Below are positions 12,668 through 26,390 of a stretch of 64,000 bases of DNA, one piece after another (position 1 is the first letter of the stretch; every line of letters starts with the position of its first letter). Source of the stretch: Voacanga thouarsii (lineage: Eukaryota; Streptophyta; Magnoliopsida; Gentianales; Apocynaceae); NCBI GenBank assembly GCA_026120185.1, contig JANUWF010001050.1, positions 1,059,001 through 1,123,000 on the forward strand. Direction: 5' to 3'. A program made the translations under genes and the position numbers. The notes beneath the pieces were generated by a model. It was not told the origin of the DNA. It saw nothing but the letters and a program-made list of their open reading frames with translations, and searched no databases.

Positions 12668-13830
12668 TTAAAAAGAAAGATAAAAAATTCTATTTTTTTT
12701 CCTACTAAGCAAAATATTATAAATAATAGAATCAATTCAAAATTTTTTTCTTAATGATAAAAAATTTAAGATTTATGACTAATATTATTAAAATTGATTA
12801 TCTTATATGTATATATAGATTATATATATAAAATATATAAAATATAATATATGGTAAATGATTATAATTCAAAATTATAAGTATAATTGTATAAGAAAGA
12901 AATAATGATGCAAAATAATATTTACAAAATATTTTTATATTATGTGCATATGAAAAATTAATCTTTAAATTACTATTTTATTGAACAAAATCAAATTTGT
13001 CAGCTTAGTATATTCTAATATATATAATCCAACCTAAATACATACATATAAAAATATTTATGTGTGTGTATGTATGTATGTATATACATCAGTTAGGTAA
13101 CTTCACTATATTTTTACAATAATAGATATTTATGTGGGCAATAATAAACATATATTAATAAATTTATCATTTTAACACACTAACAATTAATATAATGAAT
13201 GGGATGGTAAGTCACTTTGAACTTTATATTTTTCCTTAATATTCTAAACATTACAATAATATTTTTACCCACCCTACCCTGTTTTCCGCCACATCGTTAT
13301 TTCCTCCATTGATATAAAATTTCTCTTGTCTTATTTATTTATTTTTTCCTAATATTCTATACATTACATTTTCTAATTTTTTAAATAATTTAACTAAGAG
13401 TATTTTTAGTAATTTTATTCATAAAATACATTGTTCTTAGAATTTTTAATTATTGTATATATATTTAGAATGACATTTATATTGAAATAGTTTTATTAAA
13501 GAAAAGCTATTTAATATTTAATTTGTTGTATTTGTGCTTTTACCTGAATCTCCATCCTAATTTGTCCCAAAAATTCAATTTGGTACTAGTTTTGTCCCCT
13601 TAGAACCGAGACCCGAATTCAGATCCGAATATTCATCCCGATCAAGACGCGAATATTCGTCCCGACTTGGGACAGATATTTTGGAGTTATAGTTTGAGAC
13701 CGATACCGAATATTTGAAAGAATCAAATATTCGAGATGGTACCAGAAATATCAAATTTCTCGAACCACCTCGAACCGTGAGCCGCTCTAGACCAGAGCAT
13801 GCCTTGAGAAGACATTTTGGAGCGGCTTCG

Positions 13831-13832
<2 letters not shown>

Positions 13833-13890
<58 letters not shown>
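13833..13890 (+). repeat. (TA)29 microsatellite
   Basis: A 58-base pure TA run next to a GC-richer sequence (AGCGGCTTCG). Confidence 0.9.
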
Positions 13891-13895
<5 letters not shown>

Positions 13896-16205
13896 CAAGT
13901 GGTTGGGTGGCCTCTGTTAACCTGGACTCACAAGGTTGGTCTTAGAAACAAAAGAGTACTTTTAAAGGGAAAAAAATCTCTGTACTTTAATTATGTAATG
14001 ACTATTTAAAAAACAAATTTCTTCCATTATTTGAAAATTCTTTTAAACTGTAAATATTTTATAATTTCATAATTTGCTAGTTCAAGTAGCAGTAGTTAAA
14101 CTTATATTTGTCCAATATGTGCATATATGAGATTTGTGGGAAGATCAAAAATAATTTTTTTAATAAATGTGGATGTTGTATAACACATATATAGCATTGT
14201 TACTAAGGATGCATTAAACTAATAGAAATAAATTTAGGAAAATAATTTTTTTATTAAATTATTATTTATATTGTTTAATGCCCTGAGTTCAAGCATTGTA
14301 AGCTTATTTCTTTTTTTTATAATAAAATATGGTTATCTTTTTTCATCTATGTTGTGTTGGTAATTAATTAAGTTAATTAAAAACTATTATTTTTTTATGA
14401 CTGACAATATTACTAGAATAATTTTTCTCGGCCCAAGGTAAATTTTATTTAAATAACTTATTTATCCTTTTTATTAACTTAAATATTTTAACCAAATATT
14501 TTTTCTTTTCTAAGGTCTTACGCACCAATATTTTGCTTTCTCTTTCTAATCTTCTGTCTATTTCCTCTCTTCTCTCCCATGGAAATCTTCACCTTTCTCT
14601 TTCACTATTCTCTTCCTCTCTCATCTCTCTCACGATCTTTCCCACTTTCCCCTATTTTTCTCTCCTTCTTCCTCCTCTCTCCCATGGGTTGAATTCAAGT
14701 TGTTTACTAGCAATCTTAATAGAGTCATATTTGACAATGGATGAGGATGCTTTTGGCGGTGTTTTACTAGAAAAATTTAAAAGGTGAAGATGGTAAAACA
14801 AGTTACAAAAAGTCGATTTTTAAGAATATTAAATACAAAGAGAAAGAATAGAAGCAAATGATCAGAGGCTAATGAAGAGAAGGAAAAGAAGCAAATGACA
14901 AGAGGCCCGAGGTCCAAGACTCCAAGGCACCTGAGGGCGTCTAGAAAATTCCATTGCTTGAAGGTTGGTATTCAACTTTCCACAAAGGAAGTTCTTTCAA
15001 GGCAATGGAGAAGCAGAATCATCAATTCAAATTGCATGGTTAACCACCTCCAACACCTCCTAGAACCAAGAGAAAATTTTCAAAGCAACTACACAATTGT
15101 CTATGTTGTGCAACGTGGGGAATGCATTGCTCCAGGTACCCAAGTTGTCCACGCAGGGAAGTTATTTTTTACATTTAAAAAAAAAAAAAGCTATTTGTCC
15201 TTCTTTGTCCTGTAGTAAGTCTTCCGGCCAGTCTTATCATTTGTAGCAAGAATTAAAAAATCTTTTTAACTTGCATTTCTTCAATTTCATGGACAGCTCT
15301 CTGAAAAATCAAAACATAAAATCTGGGAACTTCATGAACAGCATTTTCAAGCGGCAATTGGAAGATTGAGATTGAAAACTGTGATTCCTTATAACCATCA
15401 CAATGCATTTCGTAGATCTACTAAAATTTACAACGAAGCAGTAAAAATCTTGGTTGCAATAAAGAACGCAAATGCTTTAGACCAAACTAATCAATAGAGC
15501 ACATATGCTAATAGATGTAGATTGAAGTATTACGAGCTACTGTCTTACTAAGCAAAAGAAAAATAGTCATAATGAGACTTGTCTTATTAGTAGTAATCAT
15601 CCTATGCAATTGACATGAAAATTAAATTAAAACATTATTTCTAACTTCAAATTTTTAATTCGTCACAAAGATATATTTTGAAATATCAACCAAAAATTAG
15701 TCCAATGGACTGGTTTCTTCAATAGCCCACCACCCATGACTAATATATGAAGTATATTGATCTTACAGCTTTCCAGGAAATATCTCCTACCCAGAAAGAG
15801 AAAAGTTGTAGCAGTGAATGGAATGAACAAAAGCTTTAGAAGATTCGTGGTGTTGCTGAATTTAGGGAATTTGTCAAATCTCAACCAGAAAGAGCCAATG
15901 GAAAAGGCAGAAGAACAGCCTTTCTTTCAGTTATTTGTTCTTCTGCTGGTTTCTTGTTGTTTTGGAGTTTCTACTGGCATAGATAATATTACAATCAGTC
16001 AGCCTCTTATAGATCCTGAGACAATAGTCTCCCCAAACCAAACCTTCAATTTATGCTTTTTCAGTCCTGCAAATACCACAAATCGCTGTACAGACTGTTA
16101 TTTGGGTAGCCAACAGAAACAAGCCTGTGAATGATTCTGCTGGAACTTTCACAATCTCAGAAGATGGAAATCTTCTTGTCTTGAATGGGCAGAAAGAGAC
16201 TTTGT

Positions 16206-16210
16206 GGTCA
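16206..16210 (+). repeat. Target-site duplication GGTCA (left)
   Basis: Direct repeat matching 18312-18316, immediately outside the solo LTR. Confidence 0.85.
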
Positions 16211-18311
16211 TGTAACCCCCCGAATTCGAAACCCGAAATGGAATCTGAGTTTGTACCCGAAACACTACACCGGCAGTATCTTTAGGAAGATACTAAATCT
16301 TTAACTCAAAGAAATCACTTTAATTAAACTAATCACCTCCAAAGGAAAAGAAAAAAACATACATCCTAAAATATAATTTCATGAATAAAATATAAAACAT
16401 TTAATACAACCAATGTCTTGCTCAATCTTAACTAAGGATTTATGCGAACAACACTATCTAAACCAAAATAAAAGTCATAATAAGTACAACTCTCAAAAAG
16501 CCAATCAATCTAAAAACGTAGTCTAATCCCATCCGTCTCCACAATTCTCTTCATATTCTTGATCAAAATATGTGAATGGAGTGAGTTACACTAACCCAAT
16601 AAGTAGTCCAAATATCTTCTTGGGAAAGAAGATGTTACATATAATATCCTTCAATAAAACACATCGAATAGTACCCAATAATTAGATGGAACCGAATTTT
16701 TTTTTTATACAAATAATATAGAACTTAGTCTAATATTAAATAAGATAAAACTACCACTTCAATAAAATAATAACATTTAATAAAAGTATGATTTAATTAT
16801 AAAATAAATCTATTTAGTTTAATCTAATCTTTAAAACAAAACAAGTCGGATCCACAGTTATACAAGAAAATAGTATGACAGCAATTTTGATTTTTTTTTT
16901 AAAAAAACAAATTGAATAATATCAATTGACATGGGCCACGTCAGCCTCATCATTTGAGATCAATTGTGGGGCTATATTCAAAATCCCCTTCCCAAAAAAT
17001 GTTTGTGGTCAACGTTTCCAAAGCATTTTTTTTTTTTTTTTGGTGGGGATATCATATGTCCCCATGTGCAGCATCTGGGTAGCATCCGAAAAGCTGCACT
17101 CTCAATGAGGTCAACAAAAACTCCCTCCACTTTTCATTTTTTTTTCCGGTTTTTTCTAAAACAACATGATTGCCACACAGTGAGACTCAATAGACTATTG
17201 ACGTTTTCGTCTTTCTTTTTTTTTCCCCTTTTTTTCGTTTGGTTTTTTTCCCCCTCCTTTTCCTAGGGAAAATGTGATCTACCACCTTCATAAATAAATT
17301 ATCCAAACATAATAAATTAAAATTCAAAACAATTCAGTTCATCTATTTACAAAATACTTTTTTCCCCCTTTCTAGAACATATATGTATACATTACATACA
17401 ATACAGACACAGCGAATATATGTATACATTATATACAGTACAGACACCGTGGAATTCAAAAATTTTTTCTTTTTTCACATCATGATCAAAATTGAGAAAC
17501 TTAACATATTTTCATCACACAACAAACAAATGCTCATGAGTCTCAAATTAAAAGAAGGATCACTGATATCAATCCTGACTATTTTTCTCGTCAGGGAGGC
17601 CAGACTTATATTTCTTATTGATTGAGAGGGATTTTAGTCACACAAACAAATTTTAGAACATGTTCTTCCTCCCTTTCTTCTAATCGATGAGCCATTAAAC
17701 ACATAGCACATATGATACTATGATTCAAAATTAAAATAAAATAATCAAACTCAATTCCCAAATTTTATATAGAAAATACAAATTGTAGAATATTTCGAAA
17801 AATAGAAGATGCCTGAACCACTTACCTTAGAAGTCAGACTAATATCTTCAATCCAAGCTAACTACTCCACCCAATTGCTCCCTAATATCAAACCACACAA
17901 TACCAATATCAATTCAAGGAACTAAAACTCAATGAATCAATTAACCTTATTATCTAGAATTCCATAAACAAAGAGAACTTCCTAATATTTACTCATCAAC
18001 CTCTAACTAAATTAATAGTCGAAGCTAATAGAACTCAACTTCACGATTGAAGCAAGTAAGGGCTTTCTTCCTCAGAGTCTAGAACCCTTAAATGATCACT
18101 TTGGGCAATTGATGATAAAACCAAACAACCTCGTTTAGATTAAGACGTAGGTTTAACTTTCAAATACTAAATAACAAACACATCTCTCTACTTAATTAAA
18201 TTCCTCACAAACTCCTAAAACTTATAGGCTATCTCATGGACCATAATAAAAAATTACTTTAAGAGCCGACTAAAATACAAGACTCATAATCAATTGGATC
18301 GGGTATTTACA
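16211..18311. mobile_element. Solo LTR (probably Ty3-type) inside S-RLK exon 1
   Basis: The insert begins TGTAACCCCCCGAATTCG and ends GGTATTTACA, so it has TG...CA ends. It is flanked by the 5-bp direct repeat GGTCA at 16206-16210 and 18312-18316. Removing it and one GGTCA restores the reading frame across the break (TTG TGG TCA TCC CAT). It has no internal domain, PBS or coding sequence, and is 2,101 bp long. The TGTAAC start is common in plant Ty3/gypsy LTRs; that assignment is inference. It must have formed by LTR-LTR recombination after insertion. Confidence 0.85.
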
Positions 18312-18316
18312 GGTCA
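18312..18316 (+). repeat. Target-site duplication GGTCA (right)
   Basis: Direct repeat matching 16206-16210. The S-RLK coding sequence resumes here. Confidence 0.85.
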
Positions 18317-20282
18317 TCCCATGTTTCAGATCCTGTGAGGAATTCAACAGCACAGCTCTTGGAAACCGGGAATTTAGTCTTGACAGAAAATTACAGCGGA
18401 AGAATCATATGGGAAAGTTTTCACATCCCCGCGGACTCGTATTTGCGAAGGATGAGGATCAGTACAACTGAGAAATTGACTTCATGGAGTTGTCCTTCTG
18501 ATCCATCAACTGGAAACTTCTCGGTTGACCTTGAAACTACTTCAATTGCACAGCTTTTCATTTGGGACAAAAGCAAACCTCGCTGGCGCAGTGGTCCGTG
18601 GGATGGGACTGCGTTTTCTGGGATACCAGAGATGAATTCTTTTTATTTGAATGGATTTAGTCTTATAAATAGCGGCACAGATTCTCCATATATCACCTAT
18701 ACACATTCCAATGAAGGGACATTGAGATACCTGCAGTTGACTTCCGACGGATATTTCCTGGGGAAGAACTGGCGAGGAGGGCAAAAAGATTGGAATATTT
18801 CATGGTCCACAATACAAAACCAATGTGGTGGTATGGCAAATGTGGACCCTTTGGAAGTTGTAATTTACAGAATTCGCCAATTTGAACATGTTTGAAAGGG
18901 TTTCAGCCAAGGGACGATGCTGAATGGAATAAAGGAAACTGGACTGGTGGCTGCATAAGGAGGACTTCCCTGCAGTGCGAGAGAAAAAATTCAACTGTTC
19001 AGGAGGGACAACAGGATGGATATCTGAGGCTCACAAGTGTTACGATGCCAGATTTTGATTAGTGGAAAGATGCTTTAGATTATGAATGTAATAGTTTCTG
19101 CTCGAAGAATTGTTCCTGTATAGCTTATGCCTATCATAAAGGCATTGGATGTATGTACTGGGGTGATCCCGTAATTGACATACAGCAGTTCTCTTACAGT
19201 GGAGCAGATCTATATATACGCATGGCTAATTCTGAACTTGGTAATATACTTCTGCTGCACTGGTTTTGACGATGATTTTCCAATCATTAATTTACTGTGT
19301 CAGTTTTGAACTTAAGCTGCCATTTATTGTGATTGACATTTAGCTTTTGAGATACCCTGAATCTGTTCTTAGTAGGTTATTTCTAGATCAGAATAGTATT
19401 GAGTTGTTTGGAATCAAGCCTATGTCTGCTTATCTGGTTTATTCTCTGATAAGCCATGACTATTTTTGGACCTGCAGATAATAAAAAGGATAAGACCGCG
19501 ATTATTGCTAGTGTAGCAGTTGTAGGGTTCCTTTCTGTTGCAGTCACTGCATACATTTTCTGGAAGTGGTTGGCTAAACACAGAGGTAACAACTGAATAT
19601 TGCTTCACTTTTCTACAAATGGTGTCATTAATCTTCCTGTAGTTACAACAGTCTGTTTATAAATCAGGAAAAAATAAAGATGATGAGTTCTCATTGATTG
19701 AAGCTGCAAAAGTGCATCAAAAGGAAAGCGTAAACACGAGCAGCTTGAAGCAATTTGCTTTTGAAGCGCTGCCCTTGTATATCTATGAAACATTGGCTTA
19801 TGAACAGACCATTTCCACTCAAGGAATAAGCTAGGGAAAGGTGGTTTTGGACAAGTCTACATGGTAATCCAAATTCTTTAATGTACTGCTAGTTGCTGAG
19901 GAATTGCATGATGCAGTGTTGGTTGTGGAAAAGTTTACTAATCAGGTATATGCAGGGAAAGCTATCAGATGGCCAGGTAATTGCAGTGAAAAGGCTTTCA
20001 AAATCTTCTGGTCAAGGGATTGAGGAGTTTATGAATGAAGTTGTGTTAATTTCTAAACTCCAGCATCGTAATCTTGTTAGGCTCCTGGGCTGCTGTGTGG
20101 AAAGAGAAGAAAAAATGTTAATCTATGAATACATGCCAAACGGAAGCTTGGATACCTATCTCTTTGGTTAGTTGAGATAACATATTTTTCATTATTTTTA
20201 TTCCAATTCACAAATTTATCATTCTAAGGACATCAGTCAAGGAATTGCATACCATAACAGTTATTCTTTCGGATAGTTTTAA

Positions 20283-20549
<267 letters not shown>

Positions 20550-21530
20550 TAGTAAGTGCAAACTGCCCTTTCTGCTATTTTATTCAATCATGAACAATTC
20601 TGAATCCTTTTCTTTTTTATCCTCTTTCCTAAAGCCATCAATGAATATTATATAACTCCAGATTTGTCTATTTTGCACCTAATGATGTGATGCAGTGGCT
20701 ATATGTCCCCGGAATATGCAATGGAGGGGATATTCTCAAAAAAACCAAATGTCTACAGCTTTGGGGTGCTCTTACTAGAGATTGTAAGTGGAAGGAGAAA
20801 CACTAGCTTTTCTCACGACGAGAATGAGCTAAGCCTTGTAAGATATGTAAGTTAGCTGCCTGCCTATTAAATTCCCTGATGCATTATGCATATATGGTCA
20901 AACTCTCTAAATTCAATGCTTCAACATTTTCAGGCTTGGAGATTGTGGAATGAAGGTGAAGTAGTAAAAGTGATCGATCCATCGATTTTTTATCCGAACA
21001 TTGAGATGGAGATCCTGAGATATGTTCATGTAGGACTACTGTGCTGCAAGAATTTGCTAACGATAAACCAAATGTCCCTGCCATACTTTCACTGCTTAAT
21101 AGTGAAATTTCAGAGCTTCCTCATCCCAAACTATCAGCTTTTACAGGCAAATCTTAACAAGCTGCACATTTTGTTAACTCTATGAGTCTTACAATTGTTG
21201 AAGCTTGATAGCATATTCTAGTAATGATCTGAAGGGATAAGTGACGTATTGTCTATTAAATTACAATTAACGAGATATATACACGTGATTTTTGTTTATA
21301 TATATTATGTTATTTATAGTGTAAAAAGTTTTGTTCTCACATTCTTTGATAATATATTTCCTTCCATATTGATAATATTGCTCTTTTCAACTCATGAATC
21401 ACTAGACTACTTTTGCTATTAGTAAATGAAGCTCCCATTTTGATATTCTACTAGTGGCCAAAATGATAGAAATCCGTCCAAAAATAATGGCTCATCTAAA
21501 GAAGGAAGATAGAAAGTAAAGACACATTTC

Positions 21531-21788
21531 GTGGCTTTTAAGATAACGTCAAGGAACAAGGGATTTCACGGAGGAATTCAAGCTTACACAGCTTACAAGC
21601 CAAGAGTGAAGAGGATGATTAAAAAGTGTGTGATCAAAGGAAGTTTAAAAGAAGCTAATTGTGTCCACACATGCATATGGAAAGTCAAGGAAACACATGG
21701 GAATGCATTGGAGGCCAAAGGAGTACAGTTTGACGCGGTGAAAAACAGAGGAAATTTACTAAAAAGGATTGGTGCAGCTTGGCATGAG
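21531..21788 (+). pseudogene. First exon of an unrecognised gene (copy 2)
   Basis: This exon-like stretch has a paralogue on the minus strand at 40317-40566. I do not recognise the family. The encoded peptide is basic and helix-prone (ITSRNKGFHGG, GSLKEANCVH, KVKETHGNALEAKG, LLKRIGAAWHE) and ends at a strong splice donor, GAG|GTAAGTA. Copy 3 starts ATGGCTTC, but here the start codon reads GTG, so the start is lost. No second exon can be found downstream. It lies about 320 bases after the S-RLK stop in both copies, so it travelled with the receptor gene. Confidence 0.55.
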
Positions 21789-21911
21789 GTAAGTAGCCCC
21801 GCCTGTTCTTGCAACACTTGGAACAAGCCTTGCACACGTTGCTACGCGCGCGTGCGCTGTGCTTTTGAATTTCATTTCATCGCCAATTTATTCAAATTCA
21901 TCGAAACCTGA

Positions 21912-22276
21912 TTTACTCGATGGCATTGGCGGAGCCATGTTATAGCCAGGGCCCCACTGGGTTTCTAACTTAATGTGCACTCAGTCTTTTAAAAAAATAT
22001 GGCTCTACTTACTTTTTTATTCTTCGGAAGCATTAACAAATTAATTTTATAGCGAAATAATAAATGAAGTAAAAATAAGTTTTTAATAAAAATATTTGAA
22101 AGATTAATTTTTTAACAAGTAGCAGAAAAAAATTTAGATAATTTTAATAGAAAAAGAAGATTGAGTTTAAAAATGAAAGATGACATAAAATTGATTGTAT
22201 ATAAATATATGATATATTCCTGATTCTACTCTCTAAGAACCCCTAACTTTTAACTTATATCAGTAGTTATAATTTA
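21912..22276. other. AT-rich spacer, possible old transposon
   Basis: It contains the GC-rich motif GGCGGAGCCATGTTATAGCC near 21925, then an AT-rich stretch. No coding sequence. The left TSD of the next element lies at its end. Confidence 0.35.
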
Positions 22277-22281
22277 CTTTG
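22277..22281 (+). repeat. TSD CTTTG (left)
   Basis: Matches 27935-27939 exactly. Confidence 0.92.
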
Positions 22282-22632
22282 TGTTATAAAATTTGGGTAG
22301 TGTTAGAATAAAATCTTCACACTACACACTAATAAAATTCTAACTATTTTTTGCACAAGAATTTCTCTCTTTCTTTTCTCTCACAATTTTCTCTAATCTT
22401 TCTTTCACAAAATAATGGTATCTTACAAGTTTAGAGAATAGCTCTATTTATAGAGCTCTAATTAGTGGATTACATCATGTCATACATCATCTTCCACTAA
22501 TCTTAATTAGTGGTGTTTCCACTAAATGGTGGACATTCATAAAAATCTTCTCTAATAATTCACATAAATCCATAATTAGTGGAGCCTCCACTAATTAATG
22601 GAGCTTCTAATAATTTTAAGATATTCATAACA
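22282..22632 (-). repeat. 3' LTR of the complete Copia
   Basis: Starts TGTTATAAAATTTGG and ends ATATTCATAACA on the plus strand. It contains a palindromic TATA-box-like TCTATTTATAGA (22443-22454) and six CCACTAA/TTAGTGG motifs between 22461 and 22596. Confidence 0.92.
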
Positions 22633-22643
22633 CTCCCCCTTGG
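22633..22643 (-). other. Polypurine tract
   Basis: On the minus strand it reads CCAAGGGGGAG, ending exactly at the LTR start. Confidence 0.85.
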
Positions 22644-22756
22644 ATGTCCATCCATTACATAAAGAATATGCCTCGTTAAAACCTTATTGGATAAAAACCC
22701 AGTGGAAAAAAAATTTAGTGAAGGAAAAAGAGTACACTATTCTATATGTTTGTTTA

Positions 22757-25700
22757 TTACTCTCCCTGATGAGCTGATTCCTTTAAATCTTTAAACCGAC
22801 GCATACCGATTTTATATCTCAACTTCTCAAATATTGCAGTCAGTAAAGTCTTCGTGAAAATATCTGCGAGGTTGTCACATGACAGAATTTGTAGCACATC
22901 AATTTCACCTTTCTTCTGGAGTTCATGAGTAAAGAAGAATTTTGGTGAAATATGTTTTGTCCGATCTCCTTTAATATATCCTCCTCGTAATTGAGTTATG
23001 CAAGTTGTATTGTCTTCATAAAGAGGAGTTGGAATATCTTTGATCGATGATAATCCACAACTTTCTCGGATATAATGAATCATGGATCTTAGCCATACAC
23101 ATTCTCGACTTGCTTCATGAATGGCTATAATTTCAGCATAATTTGAAGAAGTAGCTGCTATAGATTGTTTTGTAGAATGCCATGATATAGCAGTATTTCC
23201 ACATGTAAATAGATAGCCTGTTTGAGAACGTGCTTTATGTGGATCAGATAAATAACCAGCATCTGCATAACCAATCAACGTTGGGCTGGTTTTATTTGAA
23301 TAAAATAATCCGAGATCAATTGTACCTTGGAGATATCGAATGACTTGTTTAATTCCATTCCAATGTCGTCGTGTTGGTGAAGAACTAAATCTTGCTAATA
23401 AATTGACAGCAAAAGCAATATCATGTCGTGTATTATTAGCAAGATACATCAATGCTCCAATTGCACTGAGATATGGTACTTCAAGACCAAGGAGTTCTTC
23501 ATTATTTTCTTGAGGTCGGAAAGGATCTTTATCCATATTTAATGATCGGACGATCATTGGTATACTCAATGGATGTGTTTTGTCCATGTAAAATCTTTTT
23601 AGCACTTTTGCTGTATATGTTGATTGATGAATAAATGTTCCATTTTCCAAATGTTCAATTTATAAACCAAGGCAAAATTTGATTTTACCAAAATCCTTGA
23701 TTTCGAATTCTCTTTTTAAATAATCAATTATTTCTTGGAGCTCTTCAGGAGTTCCAATAAGATTAATATCATCAACATATATAGCTAATATCACAAATTT
23801 AGAACCAGATTTCTTAATAAAAATACATGGACATACCTGGTCATTTTTAAATCCCGCTTTCAATAAATATTCACTAAGACGTGTGAATCACATGCGCCCA
23901 AATTGCTTCAGGCCATATAATGATTTCTGCAACTTGATGGAGTAATTTTCACGAGGATAATATTTATATGCTTCAGGCATATGAAATCCTTCGAGGATTT
24001 TCATGTAAACATCATTTTCTAAATTTTCATACAAGTAAGCAGTGACAACATCTAATAGGCGCATATCTATCTTTTCATGTACTGCCAAACTGATAAGATA
24101 TCGGAGTGTAATAACATCAACAACAGGAGAATAAGTTTCATCATAATCAATACCTGGTCTTTGTGAAAAACCTTGGGCTACTAATTGCACTTTATATCGA
24201 ACGATTTCACTCTTTTCATTGCGCTTTCGCACAAATATCCATTTGTAGCCAACAGGTTTTACACCTTCTGGTGTTCGGACTGCAGGTCCGAAGACTTCAC
24301 GTTTTGTCAGTACATTTAACTCCGATTGAATCGCATCTTTCCATTGCACTCAATCTTTTCTATGCCGACATTCATCAACTGATATTGGTTCAGGATCATC
24401 ATTATCCTATGTAACATCAAGAGATATATTGTATGCAAATATATTATCAATAACAGTTTCTATCCAATTCCAACTTCTACCGGAAGTGGTATAATTGATA
24501 GAAATTTCAATATTACTTTCATCAACTTCTGGTTTTTTGTTATCAGTTCTCTCTTGGTCTTTATCATTCTTTTCTTCAATATGATCTTCTGGATCAGTTA
24601 ATCCTCTTTTCTTTCGAGTATTTTTATATTTGGACCCAAGAGGTCGGCCACGCTTCTGCTGTGCTTTTGACTCAACGGCTATAGGTATAATATTTTGTTC
24701 TGCTGGAACTTCAATTCGAATAGAAGCATTTATAGCTGGAATATGCGATTTTGTAACTCTTCTGGAGTCAACAAAAGCGTCTGGCATTTGATTTGCAATG
24801 CTTTGCAAATGAATTATCTTTTGAACTTCAAGTTCACATGCGCTTGTGCGCGGATCAAGATAATTTAATGATGTTGTCCAAGCAAGATCCTTTTTATACT
24901 GTTTTGGTTCTCTCCCTAATTTAGGGAATAATGATTCATCAAAATGACAATCAGCAAATCTTGCTGTGAATACATCTCCTGTCAGGGGTTCAACATACCT
25001 GATAATAGAGGGAGAATCATATCTAACGTATATCCCCTTTCTTCTTTGAGGACCCATCTTTGTACGTTGGTTTGGTGCAATTGAAACATATATAGTACAC
25101 CCAAAAATTCTTAAATGAGCTATATTTGACTCGGTACCAAAAGCCAATTGTAAGGGAGAAAATTTGTGATAACTTGTTGGCCTTAGGCGTACAAGTGTTG
25201 CAGCATGCAAAATAGCATGTCCCCAAGCAGTTGTCGGGAGATTTGTTCTCATTAATAACGATCTAGCAATTAATTGTAACCGTTTAATGAATGATTCAGC
25301 TAGACCATTCTGAGTATAAACATGAGCTACTGGATGTTCAATAGTAATGCCAATTGACAGGCAATAAGCATCAAAAGCTTGGAAGGAATATTCTCCAATA
25401 TTATCTAGACGGATCCTTTTGATCGGATAATCTGGAAATTGCACTCTTAAGTGAATTATTTGGGCAAGCAATCTCGCGAACGCCAGATTGCGAGTTGATA
25501 ATAAACTAACATGCGACCATCGGGTCGATGCATTAATTAAAATCATAAAGTATCTGAATTGCCCACATGGTGGATTAATTGGTCCACATATATCACCATG
25601 AATTCTTTCTAAAAATACTGGAGACTTAAACTCCACTTTTGTTGGAGATGGTTTAATAATCAATTTCCCTTGAGAATATGCAGCACATGAAAATTTATCA

Positions 25701-26272
25701 GATGTCAAAACCCTTTTACTTTTCAAAGGATGACCATGCGTATTTTCAATTATTCTTCGCATCATAATAGCTCCTGGATGACCCAAACGGTCATGCCAAA
25801 TGATAAATGTAGCAGGATCAGTAAACTTTTGATTTACTGAATGATGCATTTCAATTGCATGGATTTTTGTGCTATATAGGCCAGAAGAAAGAGATGGTAG
25901 CTTTTCTAATAAAGATTTCTTACCCGACATTATTTGAGTAATACAGAGATACTCAAAACTATTTTCTTCCATTGTTTCAATGTGATATCCATTTCGGCGA
26001 ATATCTTTAAAGCTTAATAAATTTCTTCGAGATTTTAAAGAAAATAACGCTTTAGGAATAACAACATTTGTTCCTCTGGGTAATACAATATTAGCTCTTC
26101 CAGAGCTTTCAATCAACTTTACACTACCACCTATAGTATTAACATTTGTTTCTCCCATCTGCAGGTAAGAGAAATATTTTTTATCTTTCAATATGGTATG
26201 TGTTGTACGACTATCAATTAGGCATATATTTTCAATGCCATTTGTGTATCCAGTAAGCGGAAAAATAGCCAT
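22757..26272 (-). pseudogene. Copia pol (protease, integrase, RT, RNase H; four stops)
   Basis: Domains run in Copia order on the minus strand. Protease is near 26220, with DSRTTHT replacing the expected DSGATHH, so its active site is altered. The integrase HHCC region is IWHDRLGHPG near 25800. The integrase core has HGDICGP, the aspartate in LDNIGEY and the glutamate in NGLAESF. RT has VAQGFSQRPGIDYDETYSPV near 24180 and IYVDDINLIG near 23775. RNase H has GYADAGYLSDP near 23265 and YEDNTTC near 23010. In-frame stops lie near 24407, 24351, 23886 and 23658. The contexts suggest lost W or Q codons at the last three. Confidence 0.9.
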
Positions 26273-26390
26273 CTAGGCATAACAAAACATTTATAAATGT
26301 AAATACTCAAACAATAAAAACCTTATACGCTAAGTACTATTACAATGCCAAAAATATAAAATATAAAAGAAACATATTAAAAGTAAACTT

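Larger units (their letters stand above)
11651..15750. other. AT-rich non-coding region
   Basis: I see no supported gene here on either strand. It contains homopolymer runs, TA microsatellites and two stretches rich in CCGAAT/CGAATATTC motifs (about 12360-12560 and 13600-13820). Those stretches may be old transposon ends but I cannot classify them. Open frames at 14533-14787 and 14895-15215 show no recognisable domain. Confidence 0.5.

Noticed and set aside
12511..12735. Open frames over TA repeats
   Set aside because: They translate dinucleotide repeats (IYIYIY) and have no other support.
14533..15215. Two open frames before S-RLK copy 2
   Set aside because: Pyrimidine-rich or low-complexity content, no domain, no clear splice sites or promoter.
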